Translations under genes and position numbers: made by a program
The notes under the pieces: generated by a model
What the model saw: only the letters and a program-made list of their open reading frames with translations
Told to the model about the DNA's origin: nothing
Database searches by the model: none
NCBI RefSeq assembly: GCF_007993815.1
Contig: NZ_VJWE01000011.1
Coordinates: 1,116,001 to 1,180,000 of the forward strand
From: Acidovorax delafieldii
Lineage (GTDB): Bacteria > Pseudomonadota > Gammaproteobacteria > Burkholderiales > Burkholderiaceae_C
Length of the DNA stretch: 64,000 nucleotides
Direction of reading: 5' to 3'
Shown: positions 9,085-18,216 of the stretch, piece after piece
How positions within the stretch are numbered: position 1 is the stretch's first letter
Layout: every line of letters begins with the position of its first letter

Positions 9085-10254
9085 AACGCGCTTGCGCTGC
9101 AGACCCAGCCAGGCCAGCGCCAGCCCCGTCACCACAATGGGCACCAGCGACCCGGCGTTGAGCAGCGTCCAGCCCTGGGTGGTGACCAGCACACCCGACG
9201 AGAACGCGCTCAGCGCCAGCGTGGCGTACACGCAGAAGTTGATGGCCGCCTGGGCGCGGTCTTTTTCTTCAGGGCGGTAGGCCGTCATGGCCAGTGTGGT
9301 GGAGCCGGTGAACAGGAAGTTCCAGCCCACCCCCAGGAAGAACAGCGCAATGCCGAAGTGGTACAGCTCCACGCCCATCAGCGCCACGGCTACGCAGGCG
9401 AAGTTGAGCAACACCCCCGTGCCCATGATGGGCAGCACGCCAAACCGCTTGATGAGGTGGCCGGTGACAAAGCCGGGAGCGAACATGCCAATCACATGCC
9501 ACTCCAGCACCAGCGCCGAGGCGTCAAAGTCAAAGCCACACACCTGCATGGCCAGCGGCGTGGCCGCCATCAGCAGGTTCATCACCCCATAGCCCAGCGC
9601 AGCGCCCACAATGGCCACGATGAAGGCAGGCTGGCGCATCAGTACAGAGAGGGGGCGCCCCTGCTCGCGTTGGCCCGCAGCGTTGAGCACCACGGGTTGC
9701 GCTTCGAACCGGATGGCTGCCATGCACAGCATGGACAACAGCGCCACGCCGATCAGCGCGATGTAGGCGCCCGCAAACGGCACCGGGAACAGCGTGCGCG
9801 TGGCGCTGGCCAGGTTGGGGCCCGCCACTGCACCCAGCAAGCCACCGGCCAGCACCAGCGACACGGCCTTCTCGCGGTAGTCCGGTGGGGCCAGCTCGGC
9901 GGCCGCAAAGCGGTACAGGCCACCGTTGGCGCTGTAGTAGCCCGCCACCAGCGTAGCGGTGCACAGCAGCCAGAAGCTGCCGCTGAACGCCGCCCAGGCA
10001 CACAGCGCGGCCGATGCCACGGCCACGGCCAGCCCGATCTGGAACGACACCTTGCGCCCCCAGCGCGATTGCGTGCGCGCCACCAGCGGGGTGGACAGCG
10101 CCCCGCCTACCACGTAGCCCATCACCGGCAGCGTGGCCATCCAGCCAAAGGGCGCCAGCTGCAGGCCCACCAGGCCATTGATGGCAATGAAGACAACGTT
10201 GTTGGTGAGGAAAAGGCCTTGGCACAGCGCCAGCAGCCACAGGTTCTTGTTCAT
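9070..10254 (-). CDS. MFS transporter
   Basis: Inner-membrane permease of the major facilitator superfamily, 394 residues with about 12 predicted helices. The loop after helix 2 contains RTQSRWGRKVSFQIG, the MFS signature. The second half repeats the pattern (GHLIKRFGVLPIMG). The cargo is not predictable. It is divergent from ubiU, and the 229-base gap between them holds the FNR-like site. Confidence 0.87.
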   Translation of the reverse strand: MNKNLWLLALCQGLFLTNNVVFIAINGLVGLQLAPFGWMATLPVMGYVVGGALSTPLVARTQSRWGRKVSFQIGLAVAVASAALCAWAAFSGSFWLLCTATLVAGYYSANGGLYRFAAAELAPPDYREKAVSLVLAGGLLGAVAGPNLASATRTLFPVPFAGAYIALIGVALLSMLCMAAIRFEAQPVVLNAAGQREQGRPLSVLMRQPAFIVAIVGAALGYGVMNLLMAATPLAMQVCGFDFDASALVLEWHVIGMFAPGFVTGHLIKRFGVLPIMGTGVLLNFACVAVALMGVELYHFGIALFFLGVGWNFLFTGSTTLAMTAYRPEEKDRAQAAINFCVYATLALSAFSSGVLVTTQGWTLLNAGSLVPIVVTGLALAWLGLQRKRVSRGV

Positions 10255-10401
10255 GACAGGGCAGCGCCCGGGTTGGGCAAAAGGAAGGAACGAAAAGTGG
10301 GACAGCGTAGACGCAAGTCAAGGCCTGGCGGCTATGGGGTGCGCTGCGGAGGCGGGCCACATCAAAACCCGACTGGTTTGCTCCGGAATTGTGCACCGCC
10401 G

Positions 10402-10415
10402 TTGATGAAGATCAG
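10402..10415 (+). promoter_or_regulatory. FNR/Anr-type box upstream of ubiU
   Basis: TTGATGAAGATCAG matches the FNR consensus TTGAT-N4-ATCAA at 9 of 10 specified bases. Its centre (10408.5) lies about 29 bases ahead of a possible -10 (CATTAT at 10435-10440), the class II activator arrangement. The first gene downstream is ubiU, whose product works without oxygen, so anaerobic activation is expected. Confidence 0.65.
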
Positions 10416-10483
10416 CGGATGCGTGGGGTGTCCTCATTATGGTGGCGCCCAGTGCTGTGGCCCGGCCCGGGGCCCGCGTTTGA

Positions 10484-11545
10484 ATGTTTGTGATGGAACC
10501 CCTGAAATCGATGGAGGCGGTGCTGCCTGAAGCTGCAACCCCCGGACTGGAACTTGTCTGCCCCGCAGGCAGCCTGCCCGCCCTGAAGGCCGCCGTGGAC
10601 CATGGCGCCAACTGCGTCTACCTGGGCCTGCGCGACGCCACCAATGCGCGCAATTTTGCAGGCCTCAACTTTGACGAGGCGGCCATTGCGCAGGGCATTG
10701 GCCATGCCCATGCGCGTGGCTGCAAGGTCTTCATGGCGCTCAACACCTACCCGCAGGCCGCCAACCCGGGGCCGTGGCGCAGCGCACTGGACAAGGCGGT
10801 CGACCTGGGCGTGGACGCGGTCATCCTGGCCGACCCGGGCCTCATGCAATACGCGGTGCAGCACCATCCCCGGCTGCGGCTGCACCTGTCGGTGCAGGGC
10901 TCGGCCACCAACTACGAGGCCATCAACTTCTACCGCGAGCAGTTCGGCATCGTGCGCGCCGTGCTCCCGCGTGTGCTGTCGATGGAGCAGGTGCGCCAGG
11001 TCATCGACCGTACGCCGGTCGAGATCGAAGTCTTCGGCTTTGGCAGCCTGTGCGTGATGGTCGAGGGGCGCTGTGCGCTGTCGTCGTACGCGACGGGCGA
11101 ATCGCCCAACACGCACGGCGTGTGTTCACCGCCGAAGGCCGTGCGCTGGGTGGAGACGCCGCAGGGCCGCGAGTCGCGCCTGAACGGCGTGCTCATCGAC
11201 CGCTATGCGCCCGGCGAGAACGCGGGCTACCCCACGCTGTGCAAGGGGCGTTTCGACGTGGGGGACGATGAGAACTACTACGCCATCGAAGAGCCCACCA
11301 GCCTCAACACGCTGGAGCTGCTGCCCCAGCTGCTCAAGATGGGTGTGCGCGCCATCAAGATCGAAGGCCGCCAGCGCAGCCCCGCCTATGTGGCGCAGGT
11401 CACCCAGGTCTGGCGCGAGGCCATGGACCAGTGCCTGGCCTACCCGCACCGCTATGCGCCCAAGACGCGCTGGATGGCCAGCCTGGACCAGGTGGCAGAA
11501 GGCCAGCAGCACACCCTGGGTGCTTACCACCGCCCCTGGAAATGA
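10484..11545 (+). CDS. ubiU: O2-independent ubiquinone biosynthesis protein UbiU (peptidase U32 family)
   Basis: Partner of UbiV in oxygen-independent hydroxylation of the ubiquinone ring; in E. coli the pair carries 4Fe-4S clusters and uses prephenate as the oxygen source. The U32 motif LVCPAGSLPALKAAVDHGAN begins at residue ~24. Four cysteines at about 190, 197, 214 and 253 keep exactly the 7/17/39 spacing of the cluster ligands of E. coli UbiU. ESPNTHGVCSP and NAGYPTLCKG are intact. Start at 10484 or 10493 (both ATG); no strong ribosome site is visible. First gene of the cluster that ends in ubiD. Confidence 0.93.
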   Translation: MFVMEPLKSMEAVLPEAATPGLELVCPAGSLPALKAAVDHGANCVYLGLRDATNARNFAGLNFDEAAIAQGIGHAHARGCKVFMALNTYPQAANPGPWRSALDKAVDLGVDAVILADPGLMQYAVQHHPRLRLHLSVQGSATNYEAINFYREQFGIVRAVLPRVLSMEQVRQVIDRTPVEIEVFGFGSLCVMVEGRCALSSYATGESPNTHGVCSPPKAVRWVETPQGRESRLNGVLIDRYAPGENAGYPTLCKGRFDVGDDENYYAIEEPTSLNTLELLPQLLKMGVRAIKIEGRQRSPAYVAQVTQVWREAMDQCLAYPHRYAPKTRWMASLDQVAEGQQHTLGAYHRPWK

Positions 11546-11561
11546 AATGATCAGGCGACAA

Positions 11562-11589
11562 CCCCCTGAGCCGCTGCGCGGCTTCCCCT
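11562..11589 (-). repeat. Family-2 hairpin repeat between ubiU and ubiV
   Basis: On the minus strand this reads AGGGGAAGCCGCGCAGCGGC then TCAGGGGG. It matches the longer element at 30899-30934 except for exchange of stem bases that keep pairing. The GCCGC-TGC-GCGGC stem would form a hairpin in the ubiU-ubiV mRNA. Confidence 0.5.
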
Positions 11590-11668
11590 GGCCTGGATCG
11601 CGCCAGATCGAAGGTCGGTGCGCCGCTTTGAATCCGAAATATCACGATGAAACCCCGGAGATCGCCCC

Positions 11669-12631
11669 ATGAAACTCTCTCTCGGCCCGCTGCTGTACTA
11701 CTGGCCCCGCGACACCGTGTTCGCGTTCTACGAAGCCATGGCCGCCACGCCCGTGGACGTGGTGTACCTGGGCGAGACGGTGTGCTCGCGCCGCCATGAG
11801 CTGCGCCTGGCCGATTGGCTGGCGCTGGCGCGCATGCTGCGGGACGCGGGCAAGGAAGCGGTCTTGTCCAGCCAGGTGCTCATCGAGTCCAGCGCCGACG
11901 TGGGCGTGATGCACAAGATCACAGGCAACGGCGAATTTCTGGTCGAGGCCAATGACATGGGGGCCGTGAGCTGCCTTGCGCGTGCACCCGTCGGGCCGCA
12001 GGCCTTTGTGGCCGGGCCGCACCTGAACCTGTACAACGCGCCCTCGTTGCAATGGATGGCGCAACGGGGCGCCACGCGCTGGGTGATGCCGCTGGAGATG
12101 TCGCAGGATGCGCTCGCTGCTGTGCTGGCGCAGCGGCCCGCAGGCATCGAGACCGAGGTGTTTGCCTACGGCCGCATGCCCCTGGCCTATTCGGCGCGGT
12201 GCTTCACCGCCCGCCACCGCAACCTGCCCAAGGACGACTGCCAGTTCCGCTGCCTGCAACACGCCGACGGCCTGCCGCTGCGCACGCGCGAGGGCGAGGG
12301 TTTTCTGGTGCTCAACGGCACACAAACGCAATCGGCGCGCGTCTATAACCTGGCCAACGAACTGGCGACGATGCAGGCCCTGGGCGTGGACGTGGTGCGG
12401 CTGAGCCCGCAGGCGCAGCACATGGCGCAGGTGATCGCCGCGTTTGACGAAGCCCGCCACGCAGTGCTTGCGCAAGAGACTGCTGAAGAGACCCCCGACT
12501 TTGTGGAGCGCATGCAGCCCTTCATGCCCGATCTGCCCTGCAACGGTTACTGGTTCGCTCGCCCAGGCCTGGAGCAGGGGCTGCAAGGGGCAGCGCGTGG
12601 TGCTGCCGCGCGGCCTGCGATGCACCCATAA
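11669..12631 (+). CDS. ubiV: O2-independent ubiquinone biosynthesis protein UbiV
   Basis: Second subunit of the UbiU-UbiV hydroxylase. Starts [15 protein letters not shown]. Cysteines at 39 (ETVCSRRHE), 178, 191 and 195 ([15 protein letters not shown]) correspond to the 4Fe-4S ligands C39, C180, C193 and C197 of E. coli UbiV. Length about 320 against ~292 in E. coli; the extra residues are at the C-terminus. It follows ubiU by 123 bases that hold a hairpin repeat, so expression may be uneven but is probably from one transcript. Confidence 0.93.
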   Translation: MKLSLGPLLYYWPRDTVFAFYEAMAATPVDVVYLGETVCSRRHELRLADWLALARMLRDAGKEAVLSSQVLIESSADVGVMHKITGNGEFLVEANDMGAVSCLARAPVGPQAFVAGPHLNLYNAPSLQWMAQRGATRWVMPLEMSQDALAAVLAQRPAGIETEVFAYGRMPLAYSARCFTARHRNLPKDDCQFRCLQHADGLPLRTREGEGFLVLNGTQTQSARVYNLANELATMQALGVDVVRLSPQAQHMAQVIAAFDEARHAVLAQETAEETPDFVERMQPFMPDLPCNGYWFARPGLEQGLQGAARGAAARPAMHP

Positions 12632-12649
12632 CGCGAAGCGAATCACCGC

Positions 12650-13270
12650 ATGTACCCCGGAGAACGTTTCAACAGCATCAGCCACCTGGTGGGTGCCCTG
12701 CTCGCCACGGCAGGCACGGCCGTGCTCATCACCCTCGCGGCACGCCTGGGCGACCCGTGGAAGGTGGTGGCGTTCAGCATCTACGGCGCCATGCTGGTGG
12801 CGCTGTACGCGGCCTCCACCGCGTACCACAGCGTGCGTCGGCGCACCATCAAGGCCGTGCTGCAAAAGCTGGACCACTGCAGCATCTACCTGCTGATCGC
12901 CGGCAGCTACACGCCGTTTGCGCTGGTGTCGCTGCGCGGCGCCTGGGGTTGGTCGCTGCTGGGCGTGGTGTGGGGGCTGGCCCTGCTGGGCATTGCGCAG
13001 GAGATCTGGTGGGCACGGGGTGCACGCGTGCTGTCGCTGGTCATTTATGTGCTCATGGGCTGGCTGGCGCTGGTGGCCGTGGTGCCGCTGTGGCAGGCGC
13101 TCACGCCAGCCGGGTTTGCCTGGCTGCTGGCGGGTGGGGCCTGCTACACGCTGGGCATCGTCTTCTATGCGCTGGACCACCGCGTGCGCCACGGCCACGG
13201 GCTGTGGCACCTGTTTGTGCTGGGCGGCAGCGTCTGCCACTTTTTCACCGTGTTTTTCTACGTGGCCTGA
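12650..13270 (+). CDS. Hemolysin III family membrane protein (YqfA/PAQR-like)
   Basis: Seven-helix membrane protein of the hemolysin III / PAQR-related family. Family motifs are NSISHLVGALLA near the N-terminus, TAYHSVR after the second helix, KLDHCSIYLLIAGSYTPFAL, and the C-terminal LWHLFVLGGSVCHFF. The conserved His residues are metal-ligand candidates in this superfamily. It sits 18 bases after ubiV and 15 before ubiT, so it is clearly inside the anaerobic ubiquinone cluster, but no role for the family there is known to me. Confidence 0.88.
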   Translation: MYPGERFNSISHLVGALLATAGTAVLITLAARLGDPWKVVAFSIYGAMLVALYAASTAYHSVRRRTIKAVLQKLDHCSIYLLIAGSYTPFALVSLRGAWGWSLLGVVWGLALLGIAQEIWWARGARVLSLVIYVLMGWLALVAVVPLWQALTPAGFAWLLAGGACYTLGIVFYALDHRVRHGHGLWHLFVLGGSVCHFFTVFFYVA

Positions 13271-13285
13271 GGGCCCTTCTGTCTC

Positions 13286-13807
13286 ATGGCGGCTTCTCCC
13301 CTTCCTTTCCCCCTGGTCGTTCCTGCGCCCGTGGGCGCTGTGCTGGCGCGCCTGCCCGCCTACCCTGGCTCGCAGCTGCTGGTAACCGCGCTCAACCTGG
13401 CGCTCGCGCGGCACTTGCCTGCGGACGTGGGCCAGGTGCTGCTGCACAAGAAGATGCGGGTGCAGGTGCGCGATGCGCGCGTGGCGTTCGACTTTGCCTG
13501 GACGGGCCAGCGCTTCGCCCCCCATGCACCGCTGGTGCCGCCGCAGGTGGCCGATGTCACGCTGAGCGCTACGGCCCATGATTTTTTGCTGCTGGCCCAG
13601 CGCCAGCAAGACCCCGACACGCTGTTCTTCAGCCGCCGTCTGTCGATGGAGGGCGACACCGAGCTAAGCCTGGTGGTGAAGAACGCGCTTGATGCGATCG
13701 AGCTGCCCGTGCTGGACCCGCGCCAGTGGGTCCACAAGCTGGCGCCGCGCCAGGTGCTGGGCCACCTGCGCCGCCGCCTCGACCCCACTCCACGCAACGG
13801 AGGGTGA
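13286..13807 (+). CDS. ubiT: Ubiquinone biosynthesis accessory protein UbiT (SCP2 domain)
   Basis: SCP2-type lipid-binding protein, the anaerobic counterpart of UbiJ, thought to present the prenylated intermediate to the enzymes. The SCP2 fold runs from ~residue 25, with hydrophobic strands ending in DTLFFSRRLSMEGDTELSL and KNALDAIELP, which are typical of YhbT/UbiT. The 173-residue length matches. With ubiU and ubiV this completes the UbiUVT set. The next gene begins 3 bases after its stop, so translation is probably coupled. Confidence 0.88.
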   Translation: MAASPLPFPLVVPAPVGAVLARLPAYPGSQLLVTALNLALARHLPADVGQVLLHKKMRVQVRDARVAFDFAWTGQRFAPHAPLVPPQVADVTLSATAHDFLLLAQRQQDPDTLFFSRRLSMEGDTELSLVVKNALDAIELPVLDPRQWVHKLAPRQVLGHLRRRLDPTPRNGG

Positions 13808-13809
13808 GC

Positions 13810-14223
13810 ATGACCACCGACACCCATCCCCAGAACCACCCCTTGGTCTATTCCTGCTCCGGCTGCTCCAGCGCCGCGCAGCTGGCCAACCATGTGGCGC
13901 TGCAGCTCGACCGGCGCGGCGTGGCCGAGATGTCGTGCATTGCGGGCGTGGGGGGCGATGTGCCGCACCTGATGAAGACCGTGCGCTCGGGCCGGCCCAT
14001 CATCGCGCTCGACGGCTGTCCGCTGGTCTGCGTGAAAAGCACGCTGGCGCGCCATGGCATCGTGGCCGACCGGCATTACCAGCTGCAGCAATACGGCGTG
14101 AAAAAGCGCACCCACGAAGACTTTGACCCCGTGCAGGCCGCGCTGGTGTTGGAGCAGGTGGAGGTCGACCAGCAGGCCCAGCCCCTGCGGCGCCCTTCTG
14201 TGGTGGAGCCCTCGCATGGCTGA
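13810..14223 (+). CDS. DGC-domain putative metal-binding protein
   Basis: Small (~137 residue) cysteine-rich protein of the DGC family (named for Asp-Gly-Cys). It has three Cys stations: YSCSGCSSAAQ near residue 15, SCIAGVGGD near 45, and ALDGCPLVCVKSTL near 73. These suggest a zinc or iron-sulfur site, but biochemical function of the family is not established. The ATG at 13810 overlaps the ubiT tail arrangement (GTGAGCATGA), and its stop overlaps the ubiX start by 8 bases. The coupling on both sides ties it to ubiquinone synthesis more tightly than simple proximity. Confidence 0.8.
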   Translation: MTTDTHPQNHPLVYSCSGCSSAAQLANHVALQLDRRGVAEMSCIAGVGGDVPHLMKTVRSGRPIIALDGCPLVCVKSTLARHGIVADRHYQLQQYGVKKRTHEDFDPVQAALVLEQVEVDQQAQPLRRPSVVEPSHG

Positions 14224-14812
14224 TGCTGCCCACACCCGCCGCATCATCGTCGCGATCTCGGGCGCCAGCGGCGCCGTGTACGGCGCGCGCCTGCTGCAGG
14301 TGCTGCAAGGCCAAAGCGGCATCGAGACCCACCTGGTCGTCTCCGACGCCGGCTGGCGCAACCTGCAGCACGAGCTGGACATGGACCGCCCCGCCGTCGA
14401 GGCCCTGGCCCACCGCGCGCACGACGTGGCCAACGTGGGCGCGGCCATCGCCAGCGGTTCGTTCCAGTGCCATGCCATGGTGGTCGCGCCCTGCTCCATG
14501 CGCACGCTGGCTGCCATAGCGCATGGGCTGGCCGACAACCTGCTCACGCGTGCGGCCGACGTGGCCCTCAAGGAGCGCCGCCGCCTGGTGCTGATGGTGC
14601 GCGAGTCGCCCCTGCACCTCACGCACCTGCGCAACATGGTGGCCGTGACCGAGATGGGCGGCATCATCTGCCCGCCGCTGCCCGCCTTCTACCTGCGCCC
14701 GCAGACCGTGGGCGAGGTGGTGGACTACAGCGTGGCGCGCGTGCTCGACCTCATGGATGTGCCGCACGCCCTGGCGCCCCGGTGGCAGGGCCTGGAGCTG
14801 AATGCTCCTTAA
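14216..14812 (+). CDS. ubiX: Flavin prenyltransferase UbiX
   Basis: Makes prenylated FMN, the cofactor of UbiD, from FMN and dimethylallyl phosphate. Flavoprotein motif IIVAISGASGAVYGARLL at the N-terminus; SGSFQCHAMVVAPCSMRTLA and LKERRRLVLMVRESPLHLTH are the FMN and phosphate-binding segments; the C-terminal FYLRPQTVGEVVDYSVARVLD is complete. About 198 residues, normal length. Start ATG 14216 lies inside the DGC gene end. It is followed after 66 bases by ubiD. Confidence 0.94.
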   Translation: MADAAHTRRIIVAISGASGAVYGARLLQVLQGQSGIETHLVVSDAGWRNLQHELDMDRPAVEALAHRAHDVANVGAAIASGSFQCHAMVVAPCSMRTLAAIAHGLADNLLTRAADVALKERRRLVLMVRESPLHLTHLRNMVAVTEMGGIICPPLPAFYLRPQTVGEVVDYSVARVLDLMDVPHALAPRWQGLELNAP

Positions 14813-14814
14813 TT

Positions 14815-14865
14815 TATAGCTGTTAGCGCAATCAATACCTGCGCTATCGGCCGATTTCATTCAAA
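14815..14865 (+). repeat. Dispersed 51-base repeat, copy A
   Basis: Begins TATAGCTGTTAGCGC, has TGCGCT at position ~26 and ends GATTTCATTCAAA. It fills the ubiX-ubiD gap, so it is transcribed within the cluster. Confidence 0.65.
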
Positions 14866-14878
14866 TCCTGAACCTGAC

Positions 14879-16366
14879 ATGGCCTACAGCGACCTGCGCG
14901 ACTTCATGGCCCAGCTCGAAGCCACGGGCGACCTGCGCCGTGTGGCGGAGCCCGTGTCGCCCCACCTGGAGATGACTGCGCTCAGCGACCGCGTGCTGCG
15001 CGCAGGCGGCCCGGCGCTGTTGTTCACCCAGCCCACGGGCCACCGCATGCCGGTGCTCACCAACCTGTTTGGCACCACAGACCGCGTGGCCCGCGCCATG
15101 GGCGTGGCCGACCTGCACGGCGTGCGCGCCCTGGGCGAACTGCTGGCCACCCTCAAGGAGCCCGAGGCGCCGAAAGGCTTCAAGGACATGCTGGGCATGG
15201 GCCAGCTGCTCAAGACCCTGTGGAACATGGCGCCGCACACCGTGGCGCGCGGCGCACCCTGCCAGCAGGAGGTGTGGGAAGGGCCCGACGTAGACCTGGC
15301 CCGCCTGCCCGTGCAGCACTGCTGGCCCGGCGACGTGGCCCCGCTCATCACCTGGGGCCTGACCATCACGCGTGGCCCGCGCAAGGCGCGGCAGAACCTG
15401 GGCATCTACCGCCAGCAGGTGCTCTCACGCAACCAGGTCATCGTGCGCTGGCTGGCCCACCGGGGCGGGGCGCTGGACTTTGCCGACCACTGCGCTGCCC
15501 ACCCCGGTCAGCCCTACCCCGTGGCCGTGGCGCTGGGGGCGGACCCGGCCACGCTGCTGGGGGCCGTCACGCCCGTGCCGGATTCTTTAAGCGAATACCA
15601 GTTCGCAGGTCTGCTGCGCGGCGCGCGCACCGAAGTCACGCCCGCTCTGGGCGTGCCCCTGCAGGTGCCCGCCACCGCCGAGATCGTGCTTGAAGGCCAC
15701 ATCCAGCCCGATGCCCATCACGCGAGCGGCTGGCAGCATGCGCTGGAAGGGCCGTACGGCGACCACACCGGCTACTACAACGAATGCGCCGAGTTCCCCG
15801 TGCTCACCGTGGACCGCATCACCCTGCGCAAGGACCCGATCTACCACAGCACCTACACCGGCAAGCCGCCCGACGAACCCGCCGTGCTGGGCCTGGCGAT
15901 GAACGAGCTGTTCATCCCGCTGTTGCAAAAGCAGTTCCCCGAGATCGTGGACTTCTACCTGCCGCCGGAAGGCTGCAGCTACCGGATGGCGGTGGTCAGC
16001 ATCCGCAAGGCCTACGCCGGCCACGCACGGCGCGTGATGATGGGCGTGTGGAGCCACTTGCGCCAGTTCATGTACACCAAGTTCATCGTGGTGGTGGATG
16101 CCGATGTGGACGTGCGCGATTGGAAAGACGTGATCTGGGCCATCACCACCCGCATGGACCCGGCGCGCGACACGCTGCTGGTGGAGCACACCCCCATTGA
16201 TTACCTGGACTTCGCCTCGCCTGTCAGCGGCCTGGGCAGCAAGATGGGGATGGACGCCACCAACAAGTGGCCGGGGGAGACCCAGCGCGAATGGGGCCGC
16301 CCCATGGCCATGGACGCCGCCGTGCAGGCGCGCGTGGACGGGCTTTTCACAGCGCTGGGCCTGTGA
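14879..16366 (+). CDS. ubiD: 4-hydroxy-3-polyprenylbenzoate decarboxylase UbiD
   Basis: Prenyl-FMN-dependent decarboxylase that removes the ring carboxylate in ubiquinone synthesis, working with UbiX. Starts [19 protein letters not shown]. The cofactor region includes [19 protein letters not shown] and RWLAHRGGA; the active-site Glu segment [20 protein letters not shown] is present, followed by [14 protein letters not shown]. 495 residues against 497 in E. coli. It ends the cluster that starts at ubiU, so ring decarboxylation and anaerobic ring hydroxylation may be co-expressed. Confidence 0.94.
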   Translation: MAYSDLRDFMAQLEATGDLRRVAEPVSPHLEMTALSDRVLRAGGPALLFTQPTGHRMPVLTNLFGTTDRVARAMGVADLHGVRALGELLATLKEPEAPKGFKDMLGMGQLLKTLWNMAPHTVARGAPCQQEVWEGPDVDLARLPVQHCWPGDVAPLITWGLTITRGPRKARQNLGIYRQQVLSRNQVIVRWLAHRGGALDFADHCAAHPGQPYPVAVALGADPATLLGAVTPVPDSLSEYQFAGLLRGARTEVTPALGVPLQVPATAEIVLEGHIQPDAHHASGWQHALEGPYGDHTGYYNECAEFPVLTVDRITLRKDPIYHSTYTGKPPDEPAVLGLAMNELFIPLLQKQFPEIVDFYLPPEGCSYRMAVVSIRKAYAGHARRVMMGVWSHLRQFMYTKFIVVVDADVDVRDWKDVIWAITTRMDPARDTLLVEHTPIDYLDFASPVSGLGSKMGMDATNKWPGETQREWGRPMAMDAAVQARVDGLFTALGL

Positions 16367-16473
16367 CCCGTCCGTGCACCACGGCGGTGCTGCGCTCTCC
16401 AGTCACGTAGAAGACAAGCACGCCCCGCGTTGTTTGCGACGATGCGCCAGCCCCGGCAAAGAGGGCTCTGCAC

Positions 16474-16492
16474 CGGCATCCCACGGATGCCG
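16474..16492. promoter_or_regulatory. Perfect inverted repeat ahead of the acyl-CoA ligase
   Basis: CGGCATCCCACGGATGCCG, two 8-base arms around 3 bases, lies 39 bases before the ATG at 16531. It could be an operator or a leader hairpin. No T-run follows, so it is not an intrinsic terminator. Confidence 0.35.
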
Positions 16493-16530
16493 CGATGCAG
16501 CACCGCGCACACCACAAGGAGACGACAGCA

Positions 16531-18165
16531 ATGCAGCAGCCCGGCAGCATGATGGATCGGCCGTTACTGGTCTCGGCCATCCTCGAGCACGGTGAGAACC
16601 AGTACGGCGACCAGCAGATCGTCTCGCGCGACACCAATGGCAGCCTGCACCGCTACCGCTTTGCCGACCTGGCCCGGCGCGCCCGGCAGCTGGCCAACGC
16701 ACTGCAGGCGCTGGGCCTGCGCCCTGGCAGCGTGGTGGGGTCACTGGCCTGGAACAACCACCGCCACCTGGAGGCGTACTACGCCTTGTCCGGCAGCGGC
16801 ATGGTCATGCACACCTGCAACCCGCGCCTGCACCCCGAGCAGCTGGCCTACATCGTCAACCACGCCGACGACGAGGTGGTGCTGTTTGACACCACCTTCG
16901 CACCACTGGTGCGCGCCATTGCGGGGTCGTGCCCCCGCGTACGGCACTGGGTGGCGCTGTGTGATGCCGACACGCTGGGCAGCATCGACCTGCAAGGGGT
17001 GCCCGGGGTCGAGGCCTACGAGACCCTGGTGGCCGGCCAGCATGACCGCTTTGAGTGGCCCGAATGTGATGAAAAGACCGGCGCAGCGCTGTGCTACACA
17101 TCGGGCACCACCGGCAACCCCAAGGGCGTGCTGTATTCGCACCGGGCGCTGGCGCTCAGTGCCCTGTCGGCCTGCATGCCGGGTGTGCTCAGCATCAGCG
17201 CGCGGGAGACCATCCTGCCCGTGGTGCCCATGTTCCACATCAACGCCTGGTGCCTGCCCTATGCGGCCCTGATTGGCGGGGCCAAGCTGGTGCTGCCCGG
17301 CCCACGCCTGGACGCCGCCAGCCTGTACGAGCTGATGGAGACCGAGCGCGTCACCGTCAGCGCGGGCGTGCCCACCATCTGGATGGGCCTCATCCAGCAT
17401 GTGGAGCAGCACGGGCTGCGCTTTAGCACCATGCGCCGCACGGGCGTGGGCGGCTCGGCCATGCCCAAGGCGCTGATCGCCAAGTTCAACGACCTGTACG
17501 ACGTGGAGGTGCGCCACGGCTGGGGCATGACCGAGACCACCGCCATCGCCACCATGAGCGTGCTGGGCGCGGCCGATGCCGAACTGCCGCCCGAGGAGCG
17601 CCACGCGCTGGTCGCCAAGCAGGGCAAGTCGGTGTTCGGCATCGAGCTCAAGCTGGTGGATGAAAACGGCGCCCGCCTGCCGCGCGACGGCGTGGCGCAG
17701 GGCGAGCTGATGGTGCGCGGCCAGTGGATCGTGGACCGGTACCACAAGGCCGAGCGTTCGGCGCTGGCCGATGGCTGGTTCCCCACCGGCGACATCGCCA
17801 CCATCAGCCCGCAGGGCGTGGTGCAGATTCGCGACCGCACCAAGGACGTGATCAAGTCGGGCGGCGAGTGGATCAGCTCCATCGACCTGGAGAACGCCGC
17901 CGTGGCGCATCCGGCGGTGGCCATGGCCGCTGTCATCGGCGTCAAGCACCCCAAGTGGGACGAACGCCCGCTGCTCTTCATCGTGCGCAAGCCCGGCCAG
18001 TCGCTCGACAAGGCGCAGATCCTGGACTTCCTCGCAGAGCGTGTTGCCAAGTGGTGGCTGCCCGACGAGGTGCTGTTTGTCGAAAGCCTGCCGCTGGGCG
18101 GCACCGGCAAGGTCCAGAAAAACGAGCTGCGGCAACGCCATGGCTCGGTGTTCGTCGGCGACTGA
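16531..18165 (+). CDS. Acyl-CoA synthetase (medium/long-chain, AMP-forming)
   Basis: Activates a fatty or other carboxylic acid to its CoA thioester through an acyl-AMP. The ANL-family signatures are [18 protein letters not shown] (P-loop), [36 protein letters not shown] and the catalytic Lys region [12 protein letters not shown]. About 544 residues. ATG 16531 has AAGGAG 10 bases upstream. It is followed by a LivK-like binding protein, so the acid may be imported by an ABC system encoded elsewhere; the chain length is not predictable. Confidence 0.9.
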   Translation: MQQPGSMMDRPLLVSAILEHGENQYGDQQIVSRDTNGSLHRYRFADLARRARQLANALQALGLRPGSVVGSLAWNNHRHLEAYYALSGSGMVMHTCNPRLHPEQLAYIVNHADDEVVLFDTTFAPLVRAIAGSCPRVRHWVALCDADTLGSIDLQGVPGVEAYETLVAGQHDRFEWPECDEKTGAALCYTSGTTGNPKGVLYSHRALALSALSACMPGVLSISARETILPVVPMFHINAWCLPYAALIGGAKLVLPGPRLDAASLYELMETERVTVSAGVPTIWMGLIQHVEQHGLRFSTMRRTGVGGSAMPKALIAKFNDLYDVEVRHGWGMTETTAIATMSVLGAADAELPPEERHALVAKQGKSVFGIELKLVDENGARLPRDGVAQGELMVRGQWIVDRYHKAERSALADGWFPTGDIATISPQGVVQIRDRTKDVIKSGGEWISSIDLENAAVAHPAVAMAAVIGVKHPKWDERPLLFIVRKPGQSLDKAQILDFLAERVAKWWLPDEVLFVESLPLGGTGKVQKNELRQRHGSVFVGD

Positions 18166-18216
18166 CATCGCCCCGCATTGACGCAGTTCCTACCCACCCA
18201 CCCCACGGAGACTCAC

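Noticed and set aside
13560..13595. AGCGCTACGGCCCATGATTTTTTGC inside ubiT resembles half of the dispersed repeat
   Set aside because: The left half (ATAGC and GCAT block) is missing and the segment encodes conserved UbiT residues.
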